This document shows, piece after piece, positions 6,786 to 13,097 of a stretch of 13,354 nucleotides of DNA. The notes beneath the pieces are model-generated. The model worked only from the letters and a program-made list of their open reading frames with translations, was not told where the DNA came from and ran no database searches. Where the stretch lies: NCBI GenBank assembly GCA_026395455.1, contig JAPLYR010000061.1:1-13354 (forward strand), written 5' to 3'. The DNA comes from Candidatus Roizmanbacteria bacterium. GTDB taxonomy: Bacteria > Patescibacteriota > Microgenomatia > UBA1406 > GWC2-37-13. Position 1 is the stretch's first letter. Each line of letters starts with the position of its first letter. Position numbers and translations under genes: made by a program.

Positions 6786-7379
6786 TTATTGTATCATTTT
6801 ATGGGTAACTCTCCCAAGTTTAAATAGGATCAATAGTGTGAGTAGTCCATTTGCAAATAATAAATAGGTCATAAATGCATAATTTTCAAAATGCCAGGTT
6901 TTTATTACCAAAAGACTGATGATGCTATTGAAGAAACTGAGTGAAAACACCCAATGATTTTCTGTTTCAGGGTTTCGCCAAGACTTCACAATGGTAGGGA
7001 CACAGGCAAGAATGTCGGCTAAAATCGCAAAAATAATGGCAATATTTCCCACTTTTGTTACCATCCATAATATAAGCCCAACTAAAGAAAGAAATCCACA
7101 GATAATGTCCAACTTCTCCAATTTCCACTCTGCTTTTTTGTTTACAAATGATGAAAGAAATACAAGAAAAGGAACAAATCCCACAATAAATGTTGACCAT
7201 GCCTCAATACCCACTCCTTGTTTGATTTCTGCAAAAAAAGCGAGAGCAGGTGCAAACGTCCACATAAGCCACGACACTCTATTAGGTCTTACCTTTCCTT
7301 TAACCGTGTCAATTAAATAACTCATTCCTCCTGCAAACTGCAGGAGTATACCTAAGTACACAAAATTTGGGTGAATCAT
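6786..7379 (-). CDS. PQ-loop (SWEET/SemiSWEET)-like membrane protein
   Basis: A 197-residue protein with about six or seven hydrophobic segments. Two similar blocks suggest a duplicated PQ-loop fold: YLIDTVKGKVRPNRVSWLMW (21-40), where a basic loop and P-x-x-x-S-W end the first helix pair, and CVPTIVKSWRNPETENHW followed by VFSLSFFNSIISLL in the second half. PQ-loop proteins include sugar and cystine transporters, but the classical PQ dipeptide is not present, so this is a structural resemblance rather than a firm family call. Divergent from hflX with start codons 29 nt apart, sharing a palindromic -10 region. Three nt separate its stop from the hydrolase ATG, so it may be the first gene of a unit with hydrolase and murF. 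Role unknown. Confidence 0.72.
   Translation of the reverse strand: MIHPNFVYLGILLQFAGGMSYLIDTVKGKVRPNRVSWLMWTFAPALAFFAEIKQGVGIEAWSTFIVGFVPFLVFLSSFVNKKAEWKLEKLDIICGFLSLVGLILWMVTKVGNIAIIFAILADILACVPTIVKSWRNPETENHWVFSLSFFNSIISLLVIKTWHFENYAFMTYLLFANGLLTLLILFKLGRVTHKMIQ
6788..6796 (-). promoter_or_regulatory. Extended -10 promoter for the hydrolase-murF unit
   Basis: TGATACAAT at 6796-6788 on the minus strand is an extended -10 with one mismatch in the hexamer. Its last T is 6 nt before the ATG at 6782, predicting a leaderless mRNA. The element is built from the last codons of the preceding gene (ATG ATA CAA TAA). Confidence 0.5.
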
Positions 7380-7387
7380 ATATGTTG

Positions 7388-7402
7388 GTTATATTGTACA
7401 AT
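7388..7402. promoter_or_regulatory. Bidirectional -10 region between the PQ-loop-like gene and hflX
   Basis: ATTGTACAAT (7393-7402) is a perfect palindrome and gives TACAAT on both strands. On the plus strand TACAAT (7397-7402) ends exactly 7 nt before the hflX ATG at 7409. On the minus strand TACAAT (7398-7393) or the overlapping TATAAC (7393-7388) lies 14 or 9 nt before the ATG at 7379. No clear -35 on either side. Confidence 0.55.
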
Positions 7403-7408
7403 AGAGCC

Positions 7409-8533
7409 ATGCAGAAGACGCAGATGTTTCGATCAGTCATTATCGATGTTGTCAGCCCAAATACCAACGTAGCACAGGCAGAACGTAATCTTATTGAATT
7501 AAAATCCCTCATTAAAACGTACGGAAGTATTGATGTGGGTCATATTATCCAACACAGAACAAAACCAGATAAAGATACCTTTATTGGCTCCGGGAAACTT
7601 CAAGAACTGATTGAAATGGTAACGAATAAAAAAATAGATATTCTCATCTTAAATGACATTGTAAAACCAACTCAGCTATTTCATATCACCGAACGTCTGT
7701 GGGTAGCAAACCCAGATATTAAGGTGTGGGACCGAGTTGATCTTATTCTTCATATTTTTGAGAAACATGCACAAACCACAGAAGCTAGACTTCAAATTGA
7801 AATTGCCCGCATGCATCATATGGGTCCTCGTATCTACGGACTCGGAGGAACCTATTTTTCTCGGCAAGGTGGTGGTATTGGAAGTAAAGGTGTTGGTGAA
7901 ACCAATATTGAACGCATGAAACGTCACTGGAGAACGCTCATTAAAAAGAAAGAGGATGAGCTTAAAAAACAGCTTGAACATAGAAAAGGCCAGGTAGACC
8001 ATAGGAAAGAGCAAGGAGTTCGTCATGTTGCGCTTGTAGGATATACTAATGCCGGTAAAACCGCCCTATTTAATGTACTTACGGGTCGCAACAAAATATC
8101 TGAAGACGTCTTATTTGCAACACTCAGCTCAACTGTAGGAAGACTGAAAGGAATTGGTCACGAAAACAATCTTTTGGTATCTGACACTATTGGTTTTATT
8201 CAAAATCTCCCCCCTGCACTCATTCAAACGTTTAAATCTACCCTTCTTGATGTTATTCATGCTGATTTAATTCTCCATGTAGTTGATATTAGTGATGAAT
8301 TGCGAGATCGTAAAATTGATGTTGTCCAAGAAATCGTATACGAAATTGGAGCCGGAAAAATCCCTCAAATACTTGTCTTTACTAAGGCAGATCTTCTTCC
8401 TGAAGAGCGATGGAGTGAGTTTGAAGCAGTTAAAAAGAAATATGCTGCATTCCCTACTATGTTTATCTCATCAACTGAAGATATTAATATAAAAAAACTC
8501 ACAGATACTGTCTCTCAGGCATTAGAAAAATAA
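7409..8533 (+). CDS. hflX: GTPase HflX
   Basis: Ribosome-associated GTPase that splits stalled or heat-damaged 70S ribosomes. The 374-residue reading has the whole family layout: N-terminal HflX domain with THTRPDKDTFIG-like block HRTKPDKDTFIGSGKLQEL (49-67), the glycine-rich GPRIYGLGG...GGGIGSKGVGET segment (139-165), a charged helical linker rich in Lys/Glu (166-200), then the G domain with G1 GYTNAGKT (211-218), G3 DTIGF (259-263) and G4 TKAD (325-328). Start: the frame stays open to an ATG at 7367, but that overlaps the divergent gene. The -10 TACAAT ending at 7402 puts transcription start on the ATG at 7409, which begins MQKTQMFRSV. The GETqlExDRR signature is altered to GETNIERMKRH. No obvious + strand terminator apart from the hairpin at 8601-8642. 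Confidence 0.96.
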   Translation: MQKTQMFRSVIIDVVSPNTNVAQAERNLIELKSLIKTYGSIDVGHIIQHRTKPDKDTFIGSGKLQELIEMVTNKKIDILILNDIVKPTQLFHITERLWVANPDIKVWDRVDLILHIFEKHAQTTEARLQIEIARMHHMGPRIYGLGGTYFSRQGGGIGSKGVGETNIERMKRHWRTLIKKKEDELKKQLEHRKGQVDHRKEQGVRHVALVGYTNAGKTALFNVLTGRNKISEDVLFATLSSTVGRLKGIGHENNLLVSDTIGFIQNLPPALIQTFKSTLLDVIHADLILHVVDISDELRDRKIDVVQEIVYEIGAGKIPQILVFTKADLLPEERWSEFEAVKKKYAAFPTMFISSTEDINIKKLTDTVSQALEK

Positions 8534-8593
8534 TGAAGTTTGCGTTCGCTCCTCTCCTCTTATATTAGTTATGAAGTTGGCAATATACCCCTT

Positions 8594-8958
8594 ATAAAAA
8601 GCGCACCGAGCCCTTGGACAATTTCCTTGGACTCGGCTGCGTATATGTTTTGAGCTTTTTTGATCAATGCTTCTTTTGATCTTTGCTCATTTGTTATTTT
8701 TAGTTCTTTGCTTTTTTTAGCTTTTTTTGCTTTTAGCTTGTTTGCTTTAAACTGTGCGTTAAGCTTTTTTGTTAACTCTATAATTGAGTTTTTGTTTTTT
8801 GCTTATTGCTGTTATGTACTCTTGGTCCCTAATTATGGAAACTTCGAGCGGTTATGTTTGTCAGCTTTAAGCTTTGGCTTTCTTGCTATTATGCTTCTGA
8901 ACTTTTTATTATATGCCTTTAGTTTTTTAAACTAAGTAACTTATAATATTACTAACAT
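8594..8958 (-). ncRNA. Candidate structured non-coding RNA, about 365 nt
   Basis: A self-contained minus-strand unit: consensus promoter upstream, predicted start near 8958, intrinsic terminator at 8642-8596. All three minus frames are broken by several stops. Local hairpins are seen: TTAGTTT-AAA-AAACTAA near the 5' end, AACTC-7 nt-GAGTT in the middle, and a nested GAGC/GCTC stem enclosing GATCAA-8 nt-TTGATC. Between them lie A-rich linkers with AAAGC or AAGC repeated at 8-10 nt spacing (about 8700-8750). No tmRNA 3' acceptor or tag context, no RNase P core and no SRP motif were found. Alternative: a decayed leaderless gene, because an ATG lies exactly at the predicted start but stops after five codons, and one frame has a Lys-rich tail reading to a TAA at 8571-8569, beyond the terminator. 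Confidence 0.5.
8595..8642 (-). terminator. Intrinsic terminator of the candidate RNA
   Basis: On the minus strand a hairpin with CGCA/TGCG and CCGAG/CTCGG stem segments (arms 8641-8632 and 8610-8602, one bulged C) and further short pairing inside is followed at once by C and five T (8600-8596). Read on the plus strand the same hairpin is followed less directly by a T-rich run (8656-8660), so it may also stop hflX transcripts. Confidence 0.65.
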
Positions 8959-8964
8959 ACTTTA

Positions 8965-8993
8965 AATGTAGACTAATATTTATAGTTTGTCAA
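8965..8993 (-). promoter_or_regulatory. Consensus sigma70-type promoter of the candidate RNA
   Basis: TTGACA at 8993-8988, a 17-nt spacer and TACATT at 8970-8965 on the minus strand. It is the promoter closest to consensus in the window. Predicted start 8958. Confidence 0.7.
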
Positions 8994-9110
8994 GGGGTAT
9001 TTTATCTTATAGTTATTTTAGGAAGGTTCTTTCTGTTTTTAGCCTCAAAAAATGTATTTTGAACTTTAGCTTTTTCTCTTTTTTCTCCATTATCATTTGA
9101 AATTGCTTTT
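8994..9110. other. Intergenic stretch with no recognised feature
   Basis: AT-rich sequence between the glnA terminator and the promoter of the candidate RNA. I see no ORF, repeat or clear hairpin in it. Confidence 0.6.
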
Positions 9111-9144
9111 AAAAAAAGCCCAATCTTTTTAATGATTGGGCTTT
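9111..9144 (-). terminator. Intrinsic terminator of glnA
   Basis: Perfect 11-bp stem AAAGCCCAATC/GATTGGGCTTT (arms 9144-9134 and 9125-9115 on the minus strand) with an 8-nt loop and an uninterrupted T run (complement of 9111-9117). Starts 17 nt after the glnA stop. The plus-strand T tract is interrupted by CC, so it points mainly to the minus strand. Confidence 0.92.
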
Positions 9145-9160
9145 CCTTTTATCTGTTACT

Positions 9161-10556
9161 TTAAAACTGATTCCATAACAGTTGGTTATAGACTTCGTGA
9201 TGATAAATGACCTCCCCCATCTTGACTCGGGTACCAAGTTCAACAGGACTTCTATCTGCAACTGCTTGTTTTAATTGCACATATTTTTGTTTAAACTCTT
9301 CCCCAAGTAGTGATGACGCCCATTCACTTTGTCTAAATTGAATGATTGCAGTCTGAATGGTGCCTGGGAGATAACGAACTCGAGGTCGTTTATCTTCTCC
9401 TCTTTTTTCAATAACACCCTCAAGTCCTGTTCTCACTAGAGAGTACATGACCAAATAGGGATTTGCGTCCGGCGCAACACTTCGTACCTCAACACGTGCT
9501 GATTCCTCATTGTGAAGTGGAATACGTACCATTGATCCTCGGTCGACTTCAGACACCTTGATCTCATTCGGAGCTTCATAATGCGGATCAAGTCGTCTAT
9601 ATGCATTTACACTTGGATTTAAAATGAGACAGATATCATTGGCACTTGAAAGAATTCTTTCGATAAACTTCCATGCGAATGGAGACAATTGCCCCTGTCC
9701 TTTTTTGTCATGGAATATATTCTTGCCTTTTTTTGCAATTGATAAATTAGTATGCATACCACTTCCATTGATCCCCACGACTGGTTTGGGAAGGAATGAG
9801 GCAGTCATACCCATATTACGTGCGATCTGTCGACAGACCAGTTTATAGAGTTGTATTTGATCAGCTCCAATAAGCGCATCTGCATAGGAATAATTGAGTT
9901 CAAACTGTGCGGGTGCAACTTCGGGATGATCTTTTTCATTTTCAAATCCTAGAGCTCGTTGCGCCTCTGCACATTTGTCAATAAATACTCGTAATGTGTC
10001 TGTTGGAAGCGAATGATAATACCCTCCAGTGGAACTCAAATCAAATCCCTTTCGTTCATCAAACGTCTTTTCTGCATCCATTCCCTGTAAAAGAAATCCT
10101 TCTACCTCATTTGCAGCAAATACGGTATATCCATCTTTTTTATAAAGATCTGATAAATATGATTTTATCTTTTATCTCCCCCATAATCAACACCTTTCCT
10201 GATCCAAATACATCGCTGGGAAGCCACCAAAACGCTGACCAATCAATCTCAAGTCTTAAGTCGCTTTCTGCCTGTCGAGAAAACCCACGAATGGAAGAAC
10301 CGTCAAATGTAAGATTATTATACGAATGCAAAAAGAACTTTTTATCATAATCAAGCATATGAAATCTCCCCTCAATATCGGAAAATCCAATGGTGACAGC
10401 CTTAATCCTTTTTTCTTTTCTTAAATAGGTGCTGTAGAACATCTCAAGTTCCTTAGTGGGAATTCTATCCTTTCGTTTTTGCTTTGCACCCAAATTTAAT
10501 TCTTCAAGTGTATCGTAAGGAATTTCCAAAAAGGTTCGAAGAGCTATTGCATCCAT
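9161..10556 (-). pseudogene. glnA: Glutamine synthetase, frameshifted (two fragments)
   Basis: Makes glutamine from glutamate, ammonia and ATP. The reading frame is broken. Fragment 1 starts at ATG 10556 and carries the beta-grasp domain, including FDGSSIRGFSRQAESDLRLEID (84-105) and KVLIMGEIKD (121-130), then ends after 138 residues. Fragment 2, in the next frame, opens at about 10162 with SYLSDLYKKDGYTV, NEVEGFL, GYYHSLP, KDHPEVAPAQFELNYSY, GSGMHTNLS, NAYRRLDPHYEAPNEI and EVRSVAPDANPYL, to the stop at 9161. The join is at an AAAA run, 10166-10163. About 13-15 residues normally found there (the D-G-x-P-F to D-x-R segment) are missing, so an out-of-frame deletion is more likely than a single extra base. 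Joined length is 464 residues. ATG 10081 is an internal Met, not a natural start. An assembly error remains possible. Confidence 0.9.
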
Positions 10557-10561
10557 AATTT

Positions 10562-10619
10562 AATATATAAATGAATAATTTAATAGTTAAAATTTAATAA
10601 ATTAATATAATTTTGTCAA
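10562..10619 (-). promoter_or_regulatory. glnA promoter region
   Basis: On the minus strand TTGACA (10619-10614) is followed after 17 nt by TAAATT (10596-10591), giving a leader of about 28 nt without a Shine-Dalgarno. Nearer, TATATT (10567-10562) ends 6 nt before the ATG at 10556 and fits the leaderless pattern of other genes. The stretch is almost pure A/T. Confidence 0.5.
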
Positions 10620-10620
10620 A

Positions 10621-10678
10621 TGAAAATATATATAACTCTCACTAACCTTATCCATTGTTTTAATTTTGATAATTCGAA
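10621..10678. other. Start of the 10557-10974 intergenic interval, nothing recognised
   Basis: This 418-nt interval holds the glnA promoter at the left, then this featureless AT-rich piece, a long hairpin (10679-10770), repeat copy B (about 10824-10905) and the promoter of the downstream glycosyltransferase gene at the right. No convincing ORF crosses it. Confidence 0.5.
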
Positions 10679-10770
10679 GCAATATGCCAGGCATGTTGAC
10701 CTTTTTGCGGATGAGAGTTGAGAGTGAGGTGGGAAAAGCGATGCAAAACGGCGCAACTGCCGGCATATGC
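10679..10770. repeat. Long imperfect inverted repeat / hairpin
   Basis: Arms 10679-10708 and 10743-10770 pair over about 25 bp with three single-base bulges and one small internal loop: segments GC, ATATGCC, GGCA, GTTG, CC and TTTTGC each find a perfect complement in the same order. The apical loop of about 34 nt is G/A-rich. Its G+C content is above that of the flanks. It could be an RNA hairpin, a small palindromic mobile element or a derivative of the neighbouring repeat. No T run follows either arm closely, so a terminator is unlikely. Confidence 0.75.
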
Positions 10771-10823
10771 GAGAATTACACAAATGTAAGATAAAAAAGA
10801 TGAAATATTTTGTGCGTTTGACA

Positions 10824-10905
10824 GTCAGACGCCCTGTTTGAGCACTCGAATTATCTTGTGTAGCGAGTTCGTCGGATGGAAAAGGCGTAAAATACGGAAT
10901 CGCAC
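10824..10905 (+). repeat. Repeat copy B, structured intergenic element
   Basis: Same 20-mer core as copy A (10833-10852) and the same fold: GACG (10828-10831) pairs with CGTC (10870-10873), ACTCG (10842-10846) pairs with CGAGT (10864-10868). The outer stem bases differ from copy A but pairing is kept, as expected for selection on structure. The 3' part (GGAAAAGGCGTAAAATACGGAA and on) aligns loosely with the 3' part of copy A. Confidence 0.68.
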
Positions 10906-10957
10906 TATTCAATGTGACAGAATCTGGAGATTAACCATCGTGCGAAGCAGATTTCCA

Positions 10958-10968
10958 TATAGTAAACT
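10958..10968 (+). promoter_or_regulatory. -10 region of the glycosyltransferase gene
   Basis: TATAGT (10958-10963) lies 12 nt before the ATG at 10975; the overlapping weaker TAAACT (10963-10968) ends exactly 7 nt before it. Either gives a leader of 0-5 nt. No Shine-Dalgarno is present. Confidence 0.4.
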
Positions 10969-10974
10969 ATTCAC

Positions 10975-11988
10975 ATGCGAAAGCTTATTCCCATTTTTAT
11001 CCTCACCTTCCTCCTCTATCTTGCGGTTTCTTACATTAGTACCCCAATTACTAATTTTGACGCACAATCATACTCACAGATTGGCGCTCTAACTCTCAAA
11101 GGAATAAATATCTACCCAGATCCTGCAATTTCTCGCCACCCCTATCCACAAATACTCATTCTCAAATGTTTTTTTTCACTTTTTCATTTTGCAAGTGTTT
11201 ACGTGGTGTTTCAGCTTTCAAAAAAAAGCGTCAGGACCTCATTGATATATGCGTTAAACCCAATTTCACTCCTTATCATTGCCTTTCATGGACAGTTTGA
11301 CATTATCCCATTATTTCTTATTCTATTTTCAATATTATTATTGAAACAAAAGAAATATACCTCAATAATGATTTATTTGGGAATAGCTTTTACCCTTAAA
11401 ACCTGGCCAGTTCTTTTTATCATTCCCTTCTTTAAACGTATCCCAAGAAAGTATTGGGTATGGTTTATACTCCCTCCAATTCTTACGATTGTTATATATA
11501 GTCTTTTCTTCCATGCGTCATTATTTTCACTTGCCCGTGTATTTGCGGTGTATCAGGGAGTTGGTGGGATTTGGGGCTTTGGAAAGGTCCTTTCATTAAT
11601 ATCAACAAATAAAATTGTTCTCTTTGTTTCTAAGGTATTATTTGTCTTTGGAATTCTTTTTTACTCAATAAAACAAAAAAAGAAATTAATTGTCGAAGAG
11701 TTATTTGAAATTATGTTTCTCTTTTTTATCTTTACTCCTGGATTTGGATTACAGTGGCTTATCTGGCTTATTCCATTCTTTTTTCTTACCAAAAAACCGT
11801 ATATGTATGTATTTATGGCAGGGATCACCATATGTCTTTTCATTTCGTACCTTACCTGGTTTCCTATCACACCTGTCACAACTCAAATGGCTTATTTAAC
11901 ACTCCTTCTTCTCTGGCCTCTGTTTGGCTTGTATTATTTTCTTTTCTTTCTATTTATCCCAAAACCTATTCTTCGCAAGGTACACTAA
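10975..11988 (+). CDS. GT-C-like polytopic membrane glycosyltransferase (putative)
   Basis: A 337-residue, very hydrophobic protein with about nine or ten membrane segments. After helix 1 comes a loop with an acidic residue, NFDAQSY (Asp29), placed where GT-C enzymes keep their catalytic Asp. The middle stretch, YALNPISLLIIAFHGQFDIIPLF followed by a Leu-rich helix and AFTLKTWPVLFIIPFF, matches the P-x-x-x-x-x-x-H-x-Q-F-D and K-x-x-P pattern of dolichyl/polyprenyl-phosphate-sugar dependent transferases such as ALG6/8-type, PIG-M-type and DUF2029 proteins. The C-terminus is basic. Donor and acceptor are unknown. The M15 peptidase gene begins 3 nt after its stop, so both probably serve the envelope. 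Confidence is good for membrane protein, moderate for GT-C. Confidence 0.8.
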   Translation: MRKLIPIFILTFLLYLAVSYISTPITNFDAQSYSQIGALTLKGINIYPDPAISRHPYPQILILKCFFSLFHFASVYVVFQLSKKSVRTSLIYALNPISLLIIAFHGQFDIIPLFLILFSILLLKQKKYTSIMIYLGIAFTLKTWPVLFIIPFFKRIPRKYWVWFILPPILTIVIYSLFFHASLFSLARVFAVYQGVGGIWGFGKVLSLISTNKIVLFVSKVLFVFGILFYSIKQKKKLIVEELFEIMFLFFIFTPGFGLQWLIWLIPFFFLTKKPYMYVFMAGITICLFISYLTWFPITPVTTQMAYLTLLLLWPLFGLYYFLFFLFIPKPILRKVH

Positions 11989-11991
11989 GAT

Positions 11992-13059
11992 ATGCCTAAA
12001 AAAATAAGCCATTATATACTCATGGCTATTGGTATGCTATTTTCTTTTCTCATATCCTCTTCACTCCTCCAAAGCCTTTTTATTGAGAATAGTCCTACAC
12101 CATTTTGGCATACGCTTGACGAAAAAGTTGTTGAGTTAAAACAAAACGCGCTCCTTGCTCAAACTTCGGTTGTAGATTATATTCAAAGTGTTTCAAGTTC
12201 AATTAGCTCAACCCATTATACGCAACCTCCGACTACACAGAATGAAGTATCGTTTTCCGCATTTGATCTGAGTCCTGCCCCCACATATGCTATAACAGAT
12301 GTCCCCATTCCAACCTCTTACAAAGCTCCAACAGTCATCCCAACCAGTGCAATGCTCCCGACTTCCCCACCAATACATACGATTGCTCCACGCCCCTCAC
12401 CTACAACTCAACCCACGAGTAAACCAACCCGAGCACCATCTCCCACAAATACTCCGAAACCTACTGCATCCATTTCATTTCCTAAGGTACAGGGCGATCC
12501 ATTAAAACAAACTTGGTATGGTAATGGCTCACTAGCATGCTACACAACAGAGCGTTTTATCCAAGTGTATGCAAATGGCTTAACGCCAAATTCATGCTAT
12601 AAAAATATTCAATCAGCAGTTGATTCAAACATTGTTTCTACTACACTCCTTGGTCGATCAATCCAGGTTCATAAAAAAGCATTGCCTGCATTTGAGGCAG
12701 TTGCCAAGACCCTTGATCAATACAAAGTTGACAGCTCAACATATAAATTTCCCAGTAAAACATATAAAATCAAAAACGTAGGTGCGTATGTTTTTAGATG
12801 TAATGTTAATGCGAGTACAAGTGGAAAAAATGATGTATGTTCTGAAGGATGTAAATTATCTCCTCATGCGTTCGGAATTGGAGTTGATATTAACTATGAT
12901 GAAAACTGTAATGGATGCAAAAACTACGATATGCCAAAAGAAATATCTGATACATTTGAAGTGTATGGATTTCGTTGGGGTGGTCACTATCCTCTGATTG
13001 GTTCATATATTGATCCAATGCACTTTGAATATATGAAGGATCTTTGTGACGGAATATAA
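11992..13059 (+). CDS. Membrane-tethered M15-family D,D-carboxypeptidase-like peptidase
   Basis: A 355-residue exported protein: N-terminal hydrophobic anchor (about 8-30), a Pro/Thr/Ser-rich spacer (about 95-165, many PT repeats) and a C-terminal M15 (VanY/endolysin-type) domain that should cleave peptidoglycan stem peptides outside the membrane. Zinc ligands are visible: SPHAFGIGVD (His292, Asp299) and DPMHFEY (His344), with Asp341 as the probable catalytic acid; GFRWGGHY (326-333) is the typical strand before the last ligand. The domain has an unusual number of cysteines, among them Cys287, a CNGCK pair and one in the last five residues, suggesting disulfides or a metal site. Follows the GT-C-like gene with a 3-nt gap. 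D,D-carboxypeptidase versus L,D or endolysin-like cleavage cannot be decided. Confidence 0.9.
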   Translation: MPKKISHYILMAIGMLFSFLISSSLLQSLFIENSPTPFWHTLDEKVVELKQNALLAQTSVVDYIQSVSSSISSTHYTQPPTTQNEVSFSAFDLSPAPTYAITDVPIPTSYKAPTVIPTSAMLPTSPPIHTIAPRPSPTTQPTSKPTRAPSPTNTPKPTASISFPKVQGDPLKQTWYGNGSLACYTTERFIQVYANGLTPNSCYKNIQSAVDSNIVSTTLLGRSIQVHKKALPAFEAVAKTLDQYKVDSSTYKFPSKTYKIKNVGAYVFRCNVNASTSGKNDVCSEGCKLSPHAFGIGVDINYDENCNGCKNYDMPKEISDTFEVYGFRWGGHYPLIGSYIDPMHFEYMKDLCDGI

Positions 13060-13084
13060 CCCACTTTGAGTCTACTTTTTTCTG

Positions 13085-13090
13085 TATAGT
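13085..13090 (+). promoter_or_regulatory. -10 hexamer of the last gene
   Basis: TATAGT preceded directly by TG. Its last T is 8 nt before the ATG at 13098. There is no Shine-Dalgarno, so a leaderless or 1-nt leader transcript is predicted. Confidence 0.45.
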
Positions 13091-13097
13091 TATATGT

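Noticed and set aside
7367..7408. Longer HflX start at ATG 7367
   Set aside because: It would overlap the divergent gene and lie upstream of the predicted transcription start; the ATG at 7409 matches the -10 spacing.
8660..8935. Plus-strand 91-codon ORF, Phe/Leu-rich
   Set aside because: It is the complement of the A-rich minus-strand unit; its hydrophobic composition (Phe/Leu/Ser from T-rich codons) is a base-composition effect and it has no start signal or family resemblance.
8594..8958. tmRNA, RNase P RNA, SRP RNA or 6S RNA
   Set aside because: No acceptor stem or CCA-type end, no GAGGAAAGTC-like core, no SRP tetraloop region; the A-rich linkers do not fit the rod-like 6S fold. A covariance-model search would decide it.
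8569..8958. Stop-codon recoding (TAA/TAG read as amino acids) in the Lys-rich frame
   Set aside because: All confident genes end at ordinary TAA or TGA and none contains internal stops apart from frameshifted glnA, so alternative code use has no support.
9161..10081. The 306-residue ATG-started fragment as an independent gene
   Set aside because: The frame continues upstream with GS-like sequence to about 10162, and it lacks the beta-grasp domain found in the adjacent frame; it is the second half of broken glnA.
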